A DNA stretch of 39,320 bases from Gammaproteobacteria bacterium (GTDB taxonomy: Bacteria; Pseudomonadota; Gammaproteobacteria; Pseudomonadales; Pseudomonadaceae), in contig JAHJXZ010000140.1 of NCBI GenBank assembly GCA_018827205.1, positions 1-39,320 of the forward strand, in the 5' to 3' direction. The position numbers and the translations under genes were made by a program. The notes beneath the pieces were generated by a model. It did not search any database. It saw only the letters and a program-made list of their open reading frames with translations, and had not been told where the DNA came from. Positions 36,431 to 39,320 of this stretch are shown here, in pieces. Numbering within the stretch: position 1 is the first letter of the stretch; each line of letters begins with the position of its first letter.

Positions 36431-36994
36431 TTATGGAGCCGCCCGGGTAAGGGTCGCCTGTGCCACTGGCGGCATGCGCGCAGTGACGTCAAACAAGGTG
36501 TAAGCCAGGGTTAGGTGGCGAACATCTGCCGGTAAGTCTCTATCGACGATAAAGCGCACCGGCATCTCGATGCGCTCGCCGGGCTGCAGTACCTGCTGGG
36601 TAAAGCAAAAGCATTCAGTCTTGTGAAAATAAGCAGCCGCCTTGGACGGTGCCACGCTAGGGATCGCCTGTGCAGTCATTGGTTTGTCGGTGGGGTTGTG
36701 AGCAATAAACAGCATTTGCGTGCTGTCTCCGGGATGCACTGCCACCTCATCAGCCATCGGGCGAAACTCCCAAACCATATCGACTGCGTTAGTGGCCAGG
36801 AACTGCACACGCACTTGGCGTTGCTCATCCACCGCCTGCGATCCCTCATAGACCCCGGCGGTTTTACCGTTGATGCCGAAGGCCTGGCACATCACGTCAT
36901 AGATCGGCACCAGGGCGAAGCCGAAGCCGAACATACCAACTACCACCAGACACAGGCGGATAACCAGGCGGCGGGTCGACAGGGCTTCGCTCAT
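36431..36994 (-). CDS. ctaG: Cytochrome oxidase copper-assembly protein CtaG/Cox11
   Basis: A 187-residue protein with one N-terminal transmembrane helix (about 10-30), then a periplasmic beta-sandwich. The copper-binding pair is C128-F-C130 in KTECFCFTQQVL; a third conserved cysteine, C36, lies after the helix in YDVMCQAFG. CtaG delivers copper to the CuB centre of subunit I. It overlaps no neighbour: coxA ends 11 bases before it and coxC begins 12 bases after it. Confidence 0.95.
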   Translation of the reverse strand: MSEALSTRRLVIRLCLVVVGMFGFGFALVPIYDVMCQAFGINGKTAGVYEGSQAVDEQRQVRVQFLATNAVDMVWEFRPMADEVAVHPGDSTQMLFIAHNPTDKPMTAQAIPSVAPSKAAAYFHKTECFCFTQQVLQPGERIEMPVRFIVDRDLPADVRHLTLAYTLFDVTARMPPVAQATLTRAAP

Positions 36995-37005
36995 TGATCG
37001 GCCCC

Positions 37006-38595
37006 CTATTTCACTTCAGGTGGCGTGGAGAAGGTGTGATAGGGCGCAGGCGACGGCACGCTCCATTCCAACCCTTCGGCACCGTCCCAAGGCTTGGCCG
37101 CGGCGAGCTTGCCGCCACGGATGCACTTGATCACGATAAACAGGAACAGCAACTGAGTAGCGCCGAACATAAAGGCGCCGATGCTCGACACCATATTGAA
37201 GTTGGCGAACATCATGTTGTAGTCCGGGATTCGCCGCGGCATGCCGGCAAGACCAACGAAATGCATCGGGAAGAACGCCATGTTCATGCCGATAAAACTC
37301 ATCCAGAAATGCAGCTTGCCGAGGGTTTCGTCATACATGTGCCCGGTCCACTTCGGCAGCCAGTAGTAGGCCGAGGCGAAGATACCGAAGATCGCTCCAG
37401 GCACCAGCACGTAGTGGAAATGCGCCACCACGAAGTAGGTGTCGTGGTACTGAAAGTCCGCCGGGGCGATGGCCAGCATCAGCCCGGAGAAACCGCCGAT
37501 GGTGAACAAGATGACGAAGGCCACTGAGAACAGCATCGGTGTCTCGAAGGTCATCGAACCGCGCCACATGGTGCTGGCCCAGTTGAACACCTTCACCCCG
37601 GTCGGCACAGCGATCAGCATGGTGGCGTACATAAAGAACAGCTCGCCGGTGAGCGGTATCCCCACAGTGAACATGTGGTGCGCCCAGACGATAAACGACA
37701 GAAAGGCGATCGACGCAGTGGCATAAACCATCGAGGTGTAGCCGAACAGCGGCTTACGGGCGAAGGCCGGGATGATCGCACTGACCGCGCCGAATGCCGG
37801 CAGGATCATGATGTACACCTCGGGGTGCCCGAAGAACCAGAACACGTGTTGGAACAACACTGGATCACCACCACCGGCCGCACTAAAGAAGCTGGTGCCG
37901 AAATGGATGTCCATCAACATCATGGTCACCACACCCGCCAGCACCGGCATCACTGCGATCAGCAAGAACGCGGTAATCAGCCAGGTCCAGACGAACAATG
38001 GCATCTTCATCAAGGTCATGCCGGGGGCACGCAAGTTGAGGATGGTGGCAATCACGTTGATCGCGCCCATGATCGAACTGAAGCCCATCAAGTGCACGGC
38101 AAAGATGAAGAAGGTCACCGACTCTGGTGCGTAGGTCGTCGATAACGGCGCATAGAAAGTCCAGCCAAAGTTGGGCCCGCCACCTTCCATAAACAGGGTG
38201 CTGACCAACATGCTGAAGGCCGCTGGCAGCAGCCAGAAGCTGAAATTGTTCATGCGCGGCAGGGCCATGTCCGGCGCGCCGATCATCAACGGAATCATCC
38301 AGTTGGCCAGGCCGACAAACGCCGGCATCACCGCACCGAAGACCATGATCAGACCATGCATAGTGGTCATCTGGTTGAAGAACTCAGGCTGCACAATCTG
38401 CAGGCCAGGCTGGAACAACTCGGCACGAATCACCATCGCCATGCTGCCACCCAGCAGGAACATGGCGAAGCTGAACCACAGGTACATGGTGCCGATATCT
38501 TTATGGTTGGTGGTCAACACCCAGCGCATCAGGCCTTTGGCCGGGCCGTGGTGATGGTCATGCCCGGCATGACCGTGGTCGATCACTGCACTCAT
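37006..38595 (-). CDS. coxA: Cytochrome c oxidase subunit I (caa3-type)
   Basis: A 529-residue protein with about twelve helices. The heme a histidines are H80 (TTMHGLIMVFG) and H394; the heme a3 ligand is H392 (both in VAHFHYVLVPG). CuB is bound by H257 in GHPEVY, whose Y261 forms the His-Tyr crosslink, and by WAHHMF. The D-channel signature N...D (LANWMIPLMIGAPDMAL) is complete, marking a type A proton-pumping oxidase. The N-terminus is unusually histidine-rich (HGHAGHDHHHG). The ATG follows GGAGTAAGGAC, which contains the coxB stop. Confidence 0.97.
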   Translation of the reverse strand: MSAVIDHGHAGHDHHHGPAKGLMRWVLTTNHKDIGTMYLWFSFAMFLLGGSMAMVIRAELFQPGLQIVQPEFFNQMTTMHGLIMVFGAVMPAFVGLANWMIPLMIGAPDMALPRMNNFSFWLLPAAFSMLVSTLFMEGGGPNFGWTFYAPLSTTYAPESVTFFIFAVHLMGFSSIMGAINVIATILNLRAPGMTLMKMPLFVWTWLITAFLLIAVMPVLAGVVTMMLMDIHFGTSFFSAAGGGDPVLFQHVFWFFGHPEVYIMILPAFGAVSAIIPAFARKPLFGYTSMVYATASIAFLSFIVWAHHMFTVGIPLTGELFFMYATMLIAVPTGVKVFNWASTMWRGSMTFETPMLFSVAFVILFTIGGFSGLMLAIAPADFQYHDTYFVVAHFHYVLVPGAIFGIFASAYYWLPKWTGHMYDETLGKLHFWMSFIGMNMAFFPMHFVGLAGMPRRIPDYNMMFANFNMVSSIGAFMFGATQLLFLFIVIKCIRGGKLAAAKPWDGAEGLEWSVPSPAPYHTFSTPPEVK

Positions 38596-38599
38596 GTCC

Positions 38600-39320
38600 T
38601 TACTCCTGAGCCTGTTTGAACGCGAGGATGTCTTTCGGCGTAACCATGTCGCCTACCGCATTGCCCCAGGCATTGCGTTCGTAGGTGATGATCGCGGCGA
38701 TATCGACTTCCGAGAGTTGCTTACCAAAGGCGGCCATTGAGGTGCCTGGCTTGCCGTTGACCACGATGCCGATATGACCCGCAGCCGGACCGGTGGCAAT
38801 AGCCGAGCCTTTCAGTGATGGGAACATCGGCGGCAGACCCTCGCCACTCGCTTGGTGACAAGCCACGCAGGCCGTGTTGTAAGCCTTCTCACCGCGCACC
38901 ATCAGCTCATCCAGGGTCCATTCCTTACTGGTCAGCTCCTTCTCGGCCATCGCCAATTGTTTGCGCTCGGCCAACCAGGCGGCGTAATCCTCTTTCGACT
39001 TAGCCTCGACCACAATCGGCATAAAGCCGTGATCTTTACCGCACAACTCGGTGCACTGGCCACGGTAGAGGCCGGGCTCATCGATACGGGTCCAGGATTC
39101 GTTGATAAAGCCGGGGATGGCATCCTTCTTCACGGCCAGAGCCGGTACCCACCAGGAATGGATCACATCGGCGGCGGTAATCAGGAAGCGCACCTTGGTG
39201 CCAACCGGGACCACCAATGGCTCATCAACCTCCAAAAGGTAATGCTCACCCTTGGTCGCCTTGTTGTTGATCTGGTCTTTGGGGGTGGTGAGGTTGCTGA
39301 AGAACTCAACATCCTCACCC
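38600..39320 (-). CDS. coxB: Cytochrome c oxidase subunit II with C-terminal cytochrome c domain, 5' end beyond window
   Basis: The frame stays open to the right edge, so the signal sequence and transmembrane helices are outside. Visible are the CuA cupredoxin domain, with ligands VIHSWWVP (His) and GQCTELCGKDHGFM (Cys, Glu, Cys, His, Met), and a fused C-terminal cytochrome c domain with CVACH and a likely methionine ligand in GTSMAAFG. This makes the enzyme a caa3-type oxidase able to take electrons directly from a membrane or soluble cytochrome. coxA begins four bases after its stop. Confidence 0.95.
   Translation of the reverse strand, partial: GEDVEFFSNLTTPKDQINNKATKGEHYLLEVDEPLVVPVGTKVRFLITAADVIHSWWVPALAVKKDAIPGFINESWTRIDEPGLYRGQCTELCGKDHGFMPIVVEAKSKEDYAAWLAERKQLAMAEKELTSKEWTLDELMVRGEKAYNTACVACHQASGEGLPPMFPSLKGSAIATGPAAGHIGIVVNGKPGTSMAAFGKQLSEVDIAAIITYERNAWGNAVGDMVTPKDILAFKQAQE

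Overview
The window looks like chromosomal core DNA from a Pseudomonas species. It is GC-rich with dense antisense shadow reading frames. It carries the genus-typical blocks algB-kinB-ampDh2, dsbA-cytochrome c4-cytochrome c5-engB-ErsA-polA-thrB, znuA/zur-znuCB, metNIQ and a complete caa3-type cytochrome oxidase locus. All identifications come from reading the translated sequence and recalling families; no database search was run. No phage, insertion sequence with a transposase, CRISPR array, tRNA or rRNA was seen.

Layout. 1-3.8 kb: a truncated nucleotide-sugar epimerase-like gene, a small VOC protein, a DUF5924/DUF2914 membrane protein and a fused nucleoside-recognition (SpmA/SpmB-like) permease. 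3.85-5.9 kb: four consecutive leftward envelope/stress genes (Ivy lysozyme inhibitor, DUF1328 membrane peptide, DUF2383 helical-bundle protein, triple-BON periplasmic protein). 5.93-6.18 kb: a divergent control region with a strong sigma-54 promoter, an IHF site and a paired dyad that could be an enhancer. 6.2-11.2 kb: algB-kinB, a DUF1330 protein, the AmpDh2 amidase and a YhgN/MarC transporter. 11.3-12.8 kb: a DASH cryptochrome with an unusual TGTACA-rich promoter. 12.8-17.3 kb, leftward: diguanylate cyclase, EEP-family hydrolase, DsbA, cytochromes c4 and c5. 17.5-21.3 kb: engB, the sRNA ErsA and polA. 21.4-25.8 kb: DUF2782 gene, thrB and the divergent zinc module znuA | zur-znuC-znuB. 26-29.6 kb: a lipoprotein and the metN-metI-metQ methionine importer. 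29.8-31.2 kb: a LysR regulator divergent from a VOC protein. 31.2-39.3 kb: the cytochrome c oxidase locus, read leftward as coxB (cut by the window edge)-coxA-ctaG-coxC and then surf1, a Sco-like protein, ctaA, cyoE and sco, with one tiny twin-transmembrane gene on the opposite strand.

How the parts work together. The oxidase locus encodes structural subunits, copper delivery (CtaG, Sco and a possible second Sco-like protein), heme A synthesis (CyoE, CtaA) and Surf1. Cytochromes c4/c5 are plausible electron donors and DsbA serves the same periplasm. AlgB/KinB and the AlgU-type promoter of ErsA both point to alginate and envelope-stress control. The znu genes share one short intergenic region holding a Zur-like operator over a perfect -10.

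The non-coding highlights are the sigma-54/IHF/dyad module, ErsA with its terminator and AlgU-type promoter, two near-identical 142-bp inverted-repeat-bounded elements placed exactly at the stop codons of znuB and metQ, a related third element inside the oxidase-assembly cluster, and the cryptochrome promoter. No wholly new multi-gene system was seen.
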